A DNA stretch of 64,000 nucleotides from Mycobacterium angelicum. Its GTDB lineage: Bacteria > Actinomycetota > Actinomycetes > Mycobacteriales > Mycobacteriaceae. Position numbers and translations under genes: made by a program. Positions within the stretch are counted from its first letter, which is position 1, and every line of letters starts with the position of its first letter. Below the pieces are notes generated by a model. It was given only the letters and a program-made list of their open reading frames with translations. It was not told the DNA's origin and ran no database searches. The stretch covers positions 208,236 through 272,235 of the forward strand of contig NZ_MVHE01000002.1 of the NCBI RefSeq assembly GCF_002086155.1, given 5' to 3'. Positions 1 through 9,356 of the stretch are shown here, piece by piece.

Positions 1-327
1 TTCGTAGGTGTGGCCGAGCAATTGCGAAACGACCGTCTGCTTGGCCAGGTCGATGTGGGTGACGTTGCCCAGCAGCACCTGAACGTTGCGCTGCTTGCGC
101 AGGATGACGCGGGTGGCCGGGGCGATCTCGCCTTCGGAGATGATTCCGGTGGCTACCTGGTAGAGCAGCGGCTGAAAAAGGTGATGGGTGGTACGGGCGA
201 TGAGCTTGATGTCGACGTCGGCCCGCTTGAGCTTCTTTGCCGCATTGAGCCCACCGAACCCAGATCCGATGATGACGACGCGATGCCGACGGCGTGGTTC
301 AACTGTGGGTTCTGTCTGGGGGCTCAT
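1..327 (-). CDS. ndh: Type II NADH dehydrogenase, N-terminal part (cut by window edge)
   Basis: Only the first 109 codons are inside the window. The start is an ATG at 327. The N-terminus carries the flavoprotein dinucleotide-binding motif GSGFGG at about residues 21-26, followed by a stretch nearly identical to mycobacterial Ndh as I remember it. Ndh is the non-proton-pumping NADH:menaquinone oxidoreductase on the inner face of the cytoplasmic membrane. The gene faces left, away from the rest of the window, and a CRP-like site lies about 115 bp upstream of its start. Confident for the family and for ndh specifically; the C-terminal half cannot be judged. Confidence 0.95.
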   Translation of the reverse strand, partial: MSPQTEPTVEPRRRHRVVIIGSGFGGLNAAKKLKRADVDIKLIARTTHHLFQPLLYQVATGIISEGEIAPATRVILRKQRNVQVLLGNVTHIDLAKQTVVSQLLGHTYE

Positions 328-442
328 GTTCCGCTGCTCCTGACGGGGTCTCCTTGGGGATGGGCGAGACGGGCGGCTGCAGTTAGCTACAGACTCCTTT
401 TGAGGTTATCCAACCGAGCGCCGACAAGCCCAGGCGCGAGCA

Positions 443-458
443 TGTGTAATTAGCCACA
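443..458. promoter_or_regulatory. CRP/FNR-type palindromic site upstream of ndh
   Basis: The 16 bases read TGTG, eight spacer bases (TAATTAGC), then CACA. This is a perfect TGTG-N8-CACA dyad in an AT-richer patch of the ndh upstream region (328-490). cAMP-receptor proteins of mycobacteria recognise TGTGA-N6-TCACA-like sequences. Position relative to the ndh promoter is not known, so activation versus repression cannot be told. The rest of this 163-bp gap holds no obvious gene. Confidence 0.5.
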
Positions 459-490
459 CCTAAGAATCCACGCTGGCGTCGGGACACCGA

Positions 491-1414
491 TCAGACGCCG
501 AGCAGGGGACGGAGCGCCTCGGCTGCGGTGGTGATGAGTCCGGGAGTGTGGCGGTGCGGGGACAGATTGATGATCACCCCGTCGACGCCGGCATCGAGCA
601 CTTTGGCCTGGACCTGGTCGGCGATCTGCGCCGGGCTGCCCACCACCGAATGGCCGCTCACCTGCTCGGGAAGCTGATCCGGCTTGATGTTCTCGTCGAT
701 TATCACCGTCAGCATCAGACTGGTCTCCAGCGTCGACGGGTCGCGCCCGATCTCGTCACAGCGCGCCTGCAGTGCCTTCACTTTGCGGGGCAGCTCGCCG
801 AACGAGGTGATGATGTTCAGATGGTCGGCGTAGCGGGCGGCCAGCGCGAAGGTCTTCTTCTCGCCGCCGCCACCGATCAGGATTGGAATGCGGTCGCGAT
901 AACGCGGCTCGGCCACCGCGGATTCGGTTTTGTACCACTCGCCGTCGAATGTCGAACGCTCGCCCTTGATCATCGGGTCGAGGATCTGCAGCGCCTCCCC
1001 GAGCCGGCGGAACCGGTCGGTGAAGGTGCCGAACTCGAAGCCGAGCTGACGGTGTTCGAGCTCGTACCAGCCGGCGCCGATACCCAGGATCGCCCGGCCC
1101 GCGCTCACCACGTCCAGGGTGGTGATGATCTTGGCGAGCAGGGTCGGGTTGCGATAAGTGTTGCCGGTGACCAGCGTGCCCAGCTGCAGCCGCTCGGTTG
1201 CGGTAGCCAGCGCTGCCAGCGCGGTATAAGCCTCCAGCATCGGATCTTCTGGCGGACCCAGCATGGGCAATTGATAGAAGTGGTCCATCACGAACAGCGA
1301 GTCATAGCCCGCCGCTTCGGCCTCGCGCGCCTGGGCGATGACTGACGGGAAAAGCTCCTCCACGCCGGTGTCGTAAGAAAACTTTGGGATCTGGAATCCC
1401 AGCCTGATTGCCAC
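491..1414 (-). CDS. LLM-class F420-dependent oxidoreductase
   Basis: A 307-residue protein of the luciferase-like monooxygenase (bacterial TIM barrel) family, counterpart of Rv1855c by sequence memory. The N-terminal IRLGFQIPKFS strand, the IGIGAGW segment near residue 105 and the ILIGGGGEKKT phosphate-binding loop are typical of mycobacterial F420-dependent members. It probably transfers hydride between F420 and an unknown substrate in the cytosol. The reading frame is open far upstream, but the family N-terminus begins at the GTG at 1414; the extension runs antisense through the next gene. It is followed by no other minus-strand gene before ndh, about 160 bp away. Confidence 0.85.
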   Translation of the reverse strand: MAIRLGFQIPKFSYDTGVEELFPSVIAQAREAEAAGYDSLFVMDHFYQLPMLGPPEDPMLEAYTALAALATATERLQLGTLVTGNTYRNPTLLAKIITTLDVVSAGRAILGIGAGWYELEHRQLGFEFGTFTDRFRRLGEALQILDPMIKGERSTFDGEWYKTESAVAEPRYRDRIPILIGGGGEKKTFALAARYADHLNIITSFGELPRKVKALQARCDEIGRDPSTLETSLMLTVIIDENIKPDQLPEQVSGHSVVGSPAQIADQVQAKVLDAGVDGVIINLSPHRHTPGLITTAAEALRPLLGV

Positions 1415-1454
1415 GGTATCAACCGTAGCGACCGGTCGTGAAAACGAAAGAGGC

Positions 1455-2132
1455 TCAGGCGAACTGAGCCAGCGCCCCGTGGCTGACGTGCAGCGTCTGG
1501 CCGGTGATGTGGCGGGCCGCGGGCGTGGTGAGGAACAGCGCCAGCCGTGCGATCTCCGCCGCGACAGGTGCCGGCGTGCGGCTGAGGCCTTCGTAACCGG
1601 CCTGGACACTGCGGCCGCAGGCAACGGCATTGACGGTAATGCCGCGGGTGCCGTAGAACTCGGCCTGGCCGGCGATCCAATTGGACAGTGCGGCCTTGAT
1701 GCCGGCGTCGACGCTGCCCGGAGCCGGGTTTTCCGCCACGACGCTGATGATCGAGCCACCGGACCGCAGATGATCGCCGACGCACTGCACCGTGAGCACC
1801 GCCGAAAGCAGCGTCGCGTCCAGCGACTTACGCCATGCAGCGGCGGTGTCGGACAGCGAATAGGTGCGGGGGTCGCCGGCATCCCAGGTGGGCGCCGGCA
1901 CGTTGACGATGGTGTCGAGGTGGTGGGGGAACAGCCCGCGGACTTCGGCCAGGCCGGCCGGATCGGTGGTGTCGCAGACGATCGCGTCGACGTCGAGTTC
2001 CTTGGCGACGACCTCCAGGTCGCCGCGACGGGCACCCACCAGCGTCACCTTGTGACCGTCGTCGCGAAAACCTTCGGCCACTGTGCGACCCAGATCGGTA
2101 TCGCCGCCGGTAACCAGCACCTCCACTGCCAT
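1455..2132 (-). CDS. Short-chain dehydrogenase/reductase family protein
   Basis: A 225-residue SDR-fold protein resembling Rv1856c. The glycine-rich nucleotide loop is VTGGDTDLG near the N-terminus. In place of the usual NNAG it has NVPAP, and the canonical YxxxK active-site pair is not evident in the region after SVVAENP, so it may be a degenerate or non-canonical member. The C-terminal ITGQTLHVSHGA matches the family's end. I chose the ATG at 2132, preceded by a GAGG-rich stretch. It lies 40 bp upstream of the F420 oxidoreductase on the same strand, so the two may be co-transcribed. The 253 bp between it and modA (2133-2385) hold the divergent promoters. Confidence 0.8.
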   Translation of the reverse strand: MAVEVLVTGGDTDLGRTVAEGFRDDGHKVTLVGARRGDLEVVAKELDVDAIVCDTTDPAGLAEVRGLFPHHLDTIVNVPAPTWDAGDPRTYSLSDTAAAWRKSLDATLLSAVLTVQCVGDHLRSGGSIISVVAENPAPGSVDAGIKAALSNWIAGQAEFYGTRGITVNAVACGRSVQAGYEGLSRTPAPVAAEIARLALFLTTPAARHITGQTLHVSHGALAQFA

Positions 2133-2385
2133 GACCTCCTCGTGTTCAACGTTGAACCCAGACCCTGGCAAATATCGTCTCGATGGTCGCATACCACAGG
2201 GCAGTTGCCTGGGATCTCAGCGCGTTATGGCGTCAATCGCGGTCTATGTTACTGGACAGTAGCTATTTGGCGAAACTGCCGCACCAACACAAAGCGCAGA
2301 CGATTTCCGTAACTATTTCGTCGCGCTGGCCACAGCTGCATACCTCCCGAGCGACAGCCCACGACGTCGCCGCTAGGTTTGTTCA

Positions 2386-3141
2386 ATGCCTCGGTTCCTG
2401 GCCGGTTTGGTATCAAGCATCCTGATAGCGAGCCTGCTCAGCTGCAGCACACAGACGTCGCCGCAGCACAATCAGCTGGTGGTGTTCGCGGCTGCCTCGC
2501 TCAAATCCGTGTTCATCCAAATCGGTGACCGGTTCAAGACGGATAACCCCGGTGTGGACGTCACCTTCGATTTCGCCGGTTCATCGGAATTGGCGACGCA
2601 GCTGACTCAGGGCGCCGCCGCTGACGTCTTCGCGTCGGCGGATAACGCGCAAATGGAAAAGGTCGCCAAAGCTGGTTTGCTGGCCGGAAGCCCGACGAAC
2701 TTCGCGTCCAACACGCTGGTCATTGTCGCCGCACCGGGCAACCCGAAAAATATCAACTCGTTCGCCGACCTCACCCGGCCGGGGCTGAGTGTGGTCACCT
2801 GTCAGCAACCGGTGCCCTGCGGGTCTGCGACCGAGCGCATTGAGGACGCCACCGGGGTACACCTCAAACCGGTCAGCGAAGAGCTCAGCGTGACCGATGT
2901 GCTCAACAAAGTGACCACCGGGCAAGCCGACGCGGGTTTGGTCTACGTCACCGACGCGCTCAGCGCCGGAAACAAGGTGACGGCAATCAAGTTCCCCCAG
3001 GCCGCGAGTGTGGCCAACGTGTATCCCATTGGGGCGCTGAAGAATTCGAGCCACGTATCGCTGGCGCAGCGGTTTGTGGCGACGGTGACGGGCGAGACCG
3101 GCCAGCAGATTTTGGCCCAGTCCGGCTTCGCAAAGCCCTGA
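2386..3141 (+). CDS. modA: Molybdate ABC transporter, substrate-binding lipoprotein
   Basis: A 251-residue lipoprotein that captures molybdate outside the membrane. The signal sequence ends in the lipobox LLSC with cysteine at residue 20. The mature part starts with the ModA hallmark [12 protein letters not shown] and contains ADVFASAD, both typical oxyanion-binding segments. It is first in a modA-modB-modC run and ends 5 bp before modB. Molybdenum feeds molybdopterin enzymes. The family call is firm. Confidence 0.95.
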   Translation: MPRFLAGLVSSILIASLLSCSTQTSPQHNQLVVFAAASLKSVFIQIGDRFKTDNPGVDVTFDFAGSSELATQLTQGAAADVFASADNAQMEKVAKAGLLAGSPTNFASNTLVIVAAPGNPKNINSFADLTRPGLSVVTCQQPVPCGSATERIEDATGVHLKPVSEELSVTDVLNKVTTGQADAGLVYVTDALSAGNKVTAIKFPQAASVANVYPIGALKNSSHVSLAQRFVATVTGETGQQILAQSGFAKP

Positions 3142-3146
3142 GCCCG

Positions 3147-3935
3147 GTGCACCGGCCGACCGATGTACCCCGCTGGGTGTATCTCCCCGCCGCGGCGGGA
3201 GTGCTTTTCGTCGCGCTGCCGCTGCTTGCGATCGCGATCAAGGTCGACTGGCGGCATTTCTGGTCATTGATCGCCAGCCGCGACTCGCGGACGGCGCTGT
3301 GGCTCAGCCTGCAAACCGCATCCGCGAGCACGGCACTGTGTGTCCTGTTCGGTGTGCCGATGGCGCTGGTGCTGGCACGCAGCCGGGCGCGGATTGTGCG
3401 GGTGCTGCGGCCGTTGATCCTGCTGCCGTTGGTGCTGCCGCCGGTCGTGGGCGGTATCGCGCTGCTGTACGCGTTCGGCCGGTTCGGATTGCTCGGCCAA
3501 TATTTGGAGGCCGCAGGTCTGCACATTGCCTTCAGCACAACCGCGGTGGTGCTGGCGCAGACCTTCGTCTCGTTGCCCTTTCTGGTGATCTCCCTCGAAG
3601 GTGCCGCCCGCACCGCCGGAGCCGACTACGAGCTGGTTGCCGCAACACTGGGAGCTCGCCCGAGCACGATCTGGTGGCGCGTCACGATGCGGCTGCTGCT
3701 GCCCGGCATGGCCTCCGGGGCGGTGCTGGCCTTCGCCCGTTCGCTGGGGGAGTTCGGCGCGACCCTGACGTTTGCCGGTTCCCGGCAGGGAGTCACCCGC
3801 ACCCTGCCCCTGGAGATCTATGTGCAGCGGGTGGACGATCCCGACGCGGCGATCGCACTGTCGCTGCTACTGGTGGCGGTGGCCGCGCTGGTGGTGCTTG
3901 GTCTGGGCGCGCGCCGGCTGGCGGGCACGAGGTAG
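3147..3935 (+). CDS. modB: Molybdate ABC transporter, permease
   Basis: A 262-residue polytopic membrane protein with five to six hydrophobic spans. The cytoplasmic EAA loop that contacts the ATPase reads [20 protein letters not shown] at about residues 151-170. The start is a GTG 5 bp after the modA stop. The downstream ATPase begins 7 bp beyond its TAG, so translation of the three is probably coupled. The gene lies in the order and orientation expected for modABC. Confidence 0.94.
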   Translation: MHRPTDVPRWVYLPAAAGVLFVALPLLAIAIKVDWRHFWSLIASRDSRTALWLSLQTASASTALCVLFGVPMALVLARSRARIVRVLRPLILLPLVLPPVVGGIALLYAFGRFGLLGQYLEAAGLHIAFSTTAVVLAQTFVSLPFLVISLEGAARTAGADYELVAATLGARPSTIWWRVTMRLLLPGMASGAVLAFARSLGEFGATLTFAGSRQGVTRTLPLEIYVQRVDDPDAAIALSLLLVAVAALVVLGLGARRLAGTR

Positions 3936-3942
3936 CCGGCCG

Positions 3943-5061
3943 ATGAGCGAGTTGCTGGTGCGTGCCGTCGTCGAGTCACGACGGCTGGACGTGGAATTCA
4001 CAGTGGCGGCCGGCGAGGTGCTGGCGGTGCTGGGACCCAACGGCGCAGGCAAGTCCACTGCACTGCACGTGATCGCGGGGCTGGTCCGCCCCGACGAAGG
4101 TCTGGTGCGGTTGGGGGAGCGGGTGCTGACCGACACCGCGACCGGGCTGCATATGCCGACGCACGAACGCCGCGTTGGGCTGCTGCTGCAGAACCCATTG
4201 CTGTTTCCGCACCTGAGCGTGGCCGCCAACGTCGCGTTCGGGCCGCGCAGCCGTCGCCGCGCGATGTTTCGGTCCGGGCGCGCCACGGACACGGCGCTGC
4301 GCTGGCTGCGCGAGGTGGACGCCGAACATCTCGCCAACCGCAAGCCGCGCCAACTCTCGGGCGGCCAGGCCCAGCGCGTGGCCATCGCGCGAGCTCTGGC
4401 CGCCGAACCAGACGTATTACTCCTGGACGAGCCGCTGACGGGGCTGGATGTCAACGCGGCCGCCTCCATTCGCGCCGTGCTGCGCAGCGTCGTGAGTAGC
4501 ACCGGCCGCGCGGTCATCCTGATCACCCATGACCTGCTGGACGTATTCACCCTCGCCGATCGGGTAGTGGTGCTCGAGGACGGCAGGATCGCCGAGAGCG
4601 GCCCGGTGAGCGATGTCCTCACCGCACCCCGTAGTCCGTTCGGCGCCCGCATCGCGGGGATCAACCTGATCAGCGGGACCATCGCTGCCGACGGCTCCTT
4701 GGTCACGTCGTCTGGGCAGCACTGGTATGGCGCTGCGGCCGAAGAGCTCACCCAAGGGCTCGCGGCGGTCGCGGTTTTCGCACCGTCGGCCGTCGCCGTT
4801 TATCAAGAGGCACCGCACGGCAGCCCGCGTAACACGATCGAGGTGACTGTGGCCGAACTGGACACCCGCGGGCCCGTCGTCCTGGTCCGCGGAGAAGACC
4901 CCCCCGGCGGCGCAGCGGGACCCGCCGCAAGCATCACCGTCGACGCCGCCGCGGAGTTGCGGCTGATGCCGGGTGAGCGGGTGTGGTTCAGCGTCAAGGC
5001 TCAGGAAGTGGCGCTGCACCCGGCGCCACACCAAGAGCCGCAGACTCGAGCCGAGACATGA
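3943..5061 (+). CDS. modC: Molybdate ABC transporter, ATP-binding protein
   Basis: A 372-residue ATPase. It has Walker A GPNGAGKST (about residue 30), the signature LSGGQAQR, Walker B VLLLDEPLTGLD and the H-loop ITHD. The last 120 residues form the molybdate-binding TOBE-like region typical of ModC. The ATG at 3943 starts the SELLVRAVVES N-terminus; the open frame further upstream overlaps modB and is not used. The product couples ATP hydrolysis to ModB transport on the cytoplasmic side. Confidence 0.95.
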   Translation: MSELLVRAVVESRRLDVEFTVAAGEVLAVLGPNGAGKSTALHVIAGLVRPDEGLVRLGERVLTDTATGLHMPTHERRVGLLLQNPLLFPHLSVAANVAFGPRSRRRAMFRSGRATDTALRWLREVDAEHLANRKPRQLSGGQAQRVAIARALAAEPDVLLLDEPLTGLDVNAAASIRAVLRSVVSSTGRAVILITHDLLDVFTLADRVVVLEDGRIAESGPVSDVLTAPRSPFGARIAGINLISGTIAADGSLVTSSGQHWYGAAAEELTQGLAAVAVFAPSAVAVYQEAPHGSPRNTIEVTVAELDTRGPVVLVRGEDPPGGAAGPAASITVDAAAELRLMPGERVWFSVKAQEVALHPAPHQEPQTRAET

Positions 5062-5109
5062 GGGCAGGCCATCCTTGCTTCGCGGCGGTAACACGGTAGG
5101 TTCGTCGCC

Positions 5110-6126
5110 ATGCATCAGGTGGACCCGAATTCGACACGTCGCAAAGGACTGTGGGCCGCACTGGCGACCGCCGCGGTGACCAGTGCCAGCGTCGTCACCA
5201 TCGCGCTGCCGGCAATCGCCAGCGCAGATCCCGAGCCCGAGCCCCCTCCGCCGAGCACGACGGCGGCGCCGGCGCCGGCTCCGGCCACCACGACGGCGGC
5301 ACCGGCACCGGCACCCCAGCCGAGCACGGCAGCCACCCCGCCGCCGAGCACGCCGGCGGCCCAGCCGGGCGACCCCAACGCGGTACCGCCGCCGCCGCCC
5401 GTCGACCCGAACGCGCCCCCGCCTGACCCGAACGCACCCGAACCCGGCCGGGTTACCAACGTCGTCGGCGGATTCAGCTTCGTGGTACCGCCCGGTTGGG
5501 TGGAATCGGACGCGTCGCACCTCGACTACGGATCGGCGCTGCTGAGCAAGGTGGCCGGCGATCCGCCGATGCCGGGCCAGGCGCCGGCGGTTGCCAATGA
5601 CACTCGCATCGTGCTGGGCCGCCTGGACGCAAAGCTCTACGCCAGCGCCGAAACCACCAACCCCAAGGCGGCGGTCCGGCTGGGCTCGGACATGGGTGAA
5701 TTCTTCATGCCCTACCCCGGCACCCGGATCAACCAGGAAACCGTTCCGCTCAACGCCAACGGGATTTCCGGCAGCGCGTCGTACTACGAAGTCAAGTTCA
5801 GCGATCCGTCCAAGCCCAACGGCCAGATCTGGACGGGCGTAGTCGGCGCACCCGCTGCGACCACACCCAACGCCGGCCCCCCACAGCGCTGGTTCGTGGT
5901 GTGGCTGGGGACCTCGAACAACCCGGTGGACAAGAACGCGGCCAAGATTCTGGCCGAGTCGATCCGACCCTGGACGCCGCCGCCGGCGCCGGCTCCCGAA
6001 GGTGCTCCGGGTGCTCCGGCCCCGGCCCCCGCGCCCGTCGCACCGGCTCCGGCCCCGGGACAGGCCCCGGCCGCAGAGGTCGCGCCAAGCCCGGCCCCGA
6101 CACCGCAGCGGACCGTACCCGCCTGA
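5110..6126 (+). CDS. apa: Alanine-proline-rich secreted glycoprotein Apa (MPT32-type)
   Basis: A 338-residue exported protein. A signal peptide ends at AIASA, just before DPEPEP. Residues about 40-115 and the last 50 residues are Pro/Ala/Thr-rich, the region O-mannosylated in the M. tuberculosis 45/47-kDa antigen. The folded centre ([16 protein letters not shown] onward) matches the fibronectin-attachment protein family. It sits directly after modC, as in M. tuberculosis. Length is slightly above the roughly 325 residues I recall for M. tuberculosis Apa, because the repetitive ends differ. Confidence 0.95.
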   Translation: MHQVDPNSTRRKGLWAALATAAVTSASVVTIALPAIASADPEPEPPPPSTTAAPAPAPATTTAAPAPAPQPSTAATPPPSTPAAQPGDPNAVPPPPPVDPNAPPPDPNAPEPGRVTNVVGGFSFVVPPGWVESDASHLDYGSALLSKVAGDPPMPGQAPAVANDTRIVLGRLDAKLYASAETTNPKAAVRLGSDMGEFFMPYPGTRINQETVPLNANGISGSASYYEVKFSDPSKPNGQIWTGVVGAPAATTPNAGPPQRWFVVWLGTSNNPVDKNAAKILAESIRPWTPPPAPAPEGAPGAPAPAPAPVAPAPAPGQAPAAEVAPSPAPTPQRTVPA

Positions 6127-6154
6127 TTCCGCGCGCCCAGGCGCGCCGAAATCA
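6124..6154 (+). terminator. GC-rich hairpin over the apa stop codon
   Basis: A dyad begins at the apa stop codon. GCGCGC (6131-6136), a CCAG loop and GCGCGC (6141-6146) form the core. TGATT (6124-6128) can pair with AATCA (6150-6154) across a short mismatch. No T-run follows, so this would be an L-shaped mycobacterial-style terminator or an mRNA-end stabiliser. The role is inferred from structure and position only. Confidence 0.45.
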
Positions 6155-6241
6155 GCACCCAATTCGTTACGTAAACGGGGTATACCGAAGTCACGGCCCA
6201 GTATGTGACCCGGGCTTTGCCAGTGATTGCAAGGAGACCCC

Positions 6242-6541
6242 ATGGACGTCTTGGCAGCTACCGAATACCTAGCCCGCTCGAGCACACTGACCAGCGTCGG
6301 CTGGATCGGATACATCATCATCGGCGCCATCGCCGGCTGGATCGCCGGCAAGATCGTCAGGGGTGGCGGCGCCGGCATCCTGATGAATATCGTCATCGGG
6401 ATCGTCGGTGCGTTGATCGGGGGCTTCTTGTTGAGCTTCTTCGTGAACACCGCGGCAGGTGGCTGGTGGTTCACGTTGTTCACCGCGGTGCTCGGGTCGG
6501 TGATCCTGCTCTGGATCGTCGGTATGGTGCGACGGACCTGA
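6242..6541 (+). CDS. GlsB/YeaQ/YmgE family small membrane protein
   Basis: A 99-residue protein with three hydrophobic, glycine-rich segments (IGYIIIGAIAGWIAGKIV, then two more), typical of the transglycosylase-associated (GlsB/YeaQ) family often linked to stress responses. It resembles Rv1861. The start is fixed by a strong ribosome-binding site, AAGGAG at about 6229-6234, in front of the ATG at 6242. Function is unknown beyond membrane location. Confidence 0.85.
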   Translation: MDVLAATEYLARSSTLTSVGWIGYIIIGAIAGWIAGKIVRGGGAGILMNIVIGIVGALIGGFLLSFFVNTAAGGWWFTLFTAVLGSVILLWIVGMVRRT

Positions 6542-6592
6542 CCCCGGCGACCGGTGCGCCCCCGGGGGCAGGGCGAGCGGCATGATGGGGTG

Positions 6593-7621
6593 ATGGCGTC
6601 GGTGTCGACCACCACAACGATGACCGCGTGGCAGGTCGCTCAACCTGGCCCGATGGAAAGTGGCCCGCTGCAACGGGTTACCACCAAGGTGCCCACGCCA
6701 GAGCCGGCTGAACTGTTGGTTGCGGTGCGCGCGTGCGGGGTATGCCGCACCGACCTGCACGTCACCGAGGGCGACCTCCCCGTGCACCGCGACCGGGTGA
6801 CGCCCGGTCACGAGGTGGTGGGCGAGGTGGTCGAAGTCGGGGCCGACGCCGGCGACGACTTCAAGGCGGGGGACCGGGTAGGCATCGCATGGCTGCGCCA
6901 TACCTGCGGGCTGTGTGCGTATTGCGTCCGTGGTGACGAAAACCTGTGCCGCCAATCGCGTTACACCGGGTGGGACGCCGACGGTGGATACGCTGAATTC
7001 GCAACAGTCCCCGCGGCGTTCGCGCACCACCTGCCGAGCGGTTACAGCGACAGCGAACTTGCCCCGTTGTTGTGCGCCGGCATCATCGGATACCGCTCTT
7101 TGCTGCGCGCTGAGTTGCCGCCGGGTGGCCGGCTGGGTTTGTACGGTTTCGGCGGCAGCGCTCACATCACCGCCCAGGTCGCCCTGGCCCAGGGCGCCGA
7201 GCTGCACGTGATGACCCGCGGAGACCGCGCACGCGAGCTCGCGCTGGAATTGGGCGCCGCGTCAGCACAGGGCGCCGCCGACCCGCCGCCGGTGCCACTG
7301 GACGCCGCGATCCTGTTCGCCCCGGTAGGTGATTTGGTGCTGCCCGCATTGGAAGCACTCGACCGGGGTGGCACCTTGGCGGTAGCGGGAATCCACCTGA
7401 CCGATATACCGGCGCTGAACTACCAACGGCACTTGTTCCAAGAACGCCAGATTCGCTCGGTCACCTCGAACACCCGTGCCGATGCGCGTGCATTCTTGGA
7501 TTTCGCTGCTCAGCACCACATCGAGGTCACCACGCCGGAATATCCCCTTGGACATGCCGATCGCGCGCTCAGCGACCTCAGCGCCGGCCGGATTGCCGGC
7601 GCCGCCGTGCTGCTGGTGTAG
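6593..7621 (+). CDS. adhA: Zinc-dependent alcohol dehydrogenase
   Basis: A 342-residue medium-chain dehydrogenase. Catalytic zinc ligands are visible as Cys in ACGVCRTD, His in PGHEVVGE and Cys in LLCAGIIGY. The structural-zinc lobe [15 protein letters not shown] has its four cysteines. The Rossmann glycine motif is GLYGFGG. It matches mycobacterial AdhA (Rv1862) and should oxidise or reduce an alcohol/aldehyde with NAD(P). The ATG at 6593 gives a length close to the family; a start at the MTAWQV methionine a few codons later is possible. Confidence 0.9.
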   Translation: MASVSTTTTMTAWQVAQPGPMESGPLQRVTTKVPTPEPAELLVAVRACGVCRTDLHVTEGDLPVHRDRVTPGHEVVGEVVEVGADAGDDFKAGDRVGIAWLRHTCGLCAYCVRGDENLCRQSRYTGWDADGGYAEFATVPAAFAHHLPSGYSDSELAPLLCAGIIGYRSLLRAELPPGGRLGLYGFGGSAHITAQVALAQGAELHVMTRGDRARELALELGAASAQGAADPPPVPLDAAILFAPVGDLVLPALEALDRGGTLAVAGIHLTDIPALNYQRHLFQERQIRSVTSNTRADARAFLDFAAQHHIEVTTPEYPLGHADRALSDLSAGRIAGAAVLLV

Positions 7622-7627
7622 CCGCCC

Positions 7628-8389
7628 TCAGGTCGACAGGTGCCAGACGAGAGCCGCGGCCAGGGCACCGACGCCGTTGAGCGACCAATGCAGCGCGATC
7701 GGCGCAATCAAGCTGCCGCTGCGACGGCGCAGCCAACTGAACACGAATCCGGCTGCCCCGGTGGCCAGCACGGCTAGCGTCACCCCGGCCAGCATGCCGA
7801 GCAACCCGCCGCCGAACAGCCGGGTGAAGCCGACGTTGCCACTGGTCAAACCCAACGACGTGGACACATGCCAAAGCCCGAACAGCAGCGAACCGGCCAA
7901 TGCCACACCGCGGAAGCCCCAGGCCCGGTCCAGCGCACCGTGCAGTACTCCGCGAAACGCCAATTCCTCGGGAATGACCGTTTGCAGCGGAATGATGATC
8001 ATCGACGCGATAAGTGCGCCCGAGATTGTGGCGTAGTGATTGTTCAGGAACATCGGCCTGGTCATCGGCAGCAGCACGCCGATCCCGATCACCGAAACCA
8101 CGACGGCGACGGCGGCCAGCGCGTAGCCCATTCCGGATCGCCAGTGTTGCCGGCCCAGACCTAATTCCGCCCAGCCCAGGCCCCGGTATCGGAGCAGGAT
8201 CACCAGTCCGACGGCGGCGGCGGGGACGGTCGCAACGCTCGCCCACGGCGTGGTGAAGTGCGCAATCAGGTTTGTCGCTACCAGCACGACGACAACCACG
8301 GCAATGTCGATGTGGAGCCGGAAACGATCCAGCACGGAAAGCGGCGATACCCGTAGGGGGGTGTCAGCGGCAGCGGTCGCGTCGGGCAC
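7628..8389 (-). CDS. CPBP-family intramembrane metalloprotease
   Basis: A 253-residue multi-span membrane protein. It carries the type II CAAX prenyl endopeptidase/bacteriocin-protection (CPBP) motifs: PEELAFRG (EExxxR), FGLWHVS with the second histidine, and IALHWSLN. It resembles Rv1863c. It is convergent with adhA, 6 bp apart. The start is a GTG at 8389. The substrate is unknown; family members cleave peptides inside the membrane. Confidence 0.85.
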   Translation of the reverse strand: MPDATAAADTPLRVSPLSVLDRFRLHIDIAVVVVVLVATNLIAHFTTPWASVATVPAAAVGLVILLRYRGLGWAELGLGRQHWRSGMGYALAAVAVVVSVIGIGVLLPMTRPMFLNNHYATISGALIASMIIIPLQTVIPEELAFRGVLHGALDRAWGFRGVALAGSLLFGLWHVSTSLGLTSGNVGFTRLFGGGLLGMLAGVTLAVLATGAAGFVFSWLRRRSGSLIAPIALHWSLNGVGALAAALVWHLST

Positions 8390-8448
8390 TCGGCAAGTTT
8401 ACCCGCGCCGACCGAATGGCCCGCTGAATTCGATGCTCAACCAGTGCG

Positions 8449-9111
8449 CTATGCGAGCCGGCGGCGTGCGTAATCCTTGAGTTCGTCCGACAGCGCGTCG
8501 GCCGCCAACAGCCGCGGAAGCAACTCGGGTTCGGACATCCTGGCGCGAAAGACAAGCGCGATCGTCACATCATGATCGGGGCGGTGCTCGACGGTGATCG
8601 CATCGCCGGCGCTGACTTTTCCGGGTGTAACCACCCGAAAATACGCACCGGGTATGCCGGCCTGGGTAAAGGTTTTGATCCAGTGCCGCACGTTCAGGAA
8701 TTCCACAAAGGTCCGGCACGGTGTTCTGGGCGCCGAGACTTCGAGCAACAGGCCATCGGTACCGACGCGCCAGCGTTCGCCGATGCGGGCTCGCGTCACC
8801 TCGACGCCGAGGGTGGTCAGGTTTTCGCCGAACATTCCGTTGGACAGCGGGCGCTGCAATTCGGCTTCCCATCCATCGAGGTCTTCTCGCGCATAGGCGT
8901 AGACAGCCTGATCGTCACCGCCATGGAACTGCCGATTGCCGATGGTGTCGCCGACGAGTCCACTGCCCAGGCCGCCGTGCATCGGGCCGGGCGCGCGCAC
9001 CGTGACCGCGCCGGTCGCGGCGATCTTGTCGATGCCCGTCAGCGACGACATCGCGCGCGGATCGGGGTTTGTCCGAGGGCGTGCCAAGTTGACCGACAAG
9101 ACTTTCGCCAT
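8449..9111 (-). CDS. MOSC-domain protein (YiiM-like)
   Basis: A 220-residue protein with the MOSC beta-barrel signature. It has HGGDDQAVYAYA near residue 65, FGENLTT at about 95, and the conserved cysteine in TPCRTF at about 130. MOSC proteins handle molybdenum cofactor or reduce N-hydroxylated compounds, which fits the modABC genes about 4 kb away, although the two are not in one operon. The ATG at 9111 gives the MAKVLSVNLARP N-terminus; a GTG two codons earlier is also open. Confidence 0.85.
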   Translation of the reverse strand: MAKVLSVNLARPRTNPDPRAMSSLTGIDKIAATGAVTVRAPGPMHGGLGSGLVGDTIGNRQFHGGDDQAVYAYAREDLDGWEAELQRPLSNGMFGENLTTLGVEVTRARIGERWRVGTDGLLLEVSAPRTPCRTFVEFLNVRHWIKTFTQAGIPGAYFRVVTPGKVSAGDAITVEHRPDHDVTIALVFRARMSEPELLPRLLAADALSDELKDYARRRLA

Positions 9112-9140
9112 CCGCACAGGTTAGCGGTGAATCACGGGTG

Positions 9141-9356
9141 CTCGCTCCGCTCGTTCGCCTCCCAAGCCCAACAGGTCGGCTCACTCCCGTCACTCACTAA
9201 CGCTCGCTCCGCTCGTTCGCCTCCCAAGCCCAACGGGTCGGCTCACTCCCGTCACTCACTAACGCTCGCTCTGCGCGTTCGCCTCCCAGGCCCAACGGGT
9301 CGGCTCACTCCCGTCACTCACTAACGCTCGCTCCGCTCGTTCGCCTCCCAGGCCCA
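9141..9356. repeat. 62-bp tandem repeat, about 3.5 copies, derived from the phosphoketolase 3' end
   Basis: Three near-identical 62-bp units start at 9141, 9203 and 9265, and a fourth partial copy (30 bp) at 9327 lies inside the phosphoketolase gene end. Read on the minus strand, each unit repeats the last coding bases (about [11 protein letters not shown] and a stop codon) plus some 26 bp of downstream sequence. The gene end with its stop codon has therefore been copied repeatedly downstream. Units differ at only a few bases. The layout resembles mycobacterial VNTR/MIRU loci that span stop codons, so copy number probably varies between strains. Confidence 0.9.

Noticed and set aside
1415..2035. 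N-terminal extension of the F420 oxidoreductase
   Set aside because: The open frame continues but is antisense to the SDR and has no family match; the GTG at 1414 fits the known N-terminus.
4417..6615. Very long minus-strand open frame (732 codons) under modC, apa and the GlsB-like gene
   Set aside because: It runs antisense to three well-supported genes and has low-complexity Arg/Gly content typical of a high-GC shadow frame.
9141..9356. Possible CRISPR array
   Set aside because: The 62-bp units are directly abutting with no unique spacers and derive from a gene end; no cas genes are present.
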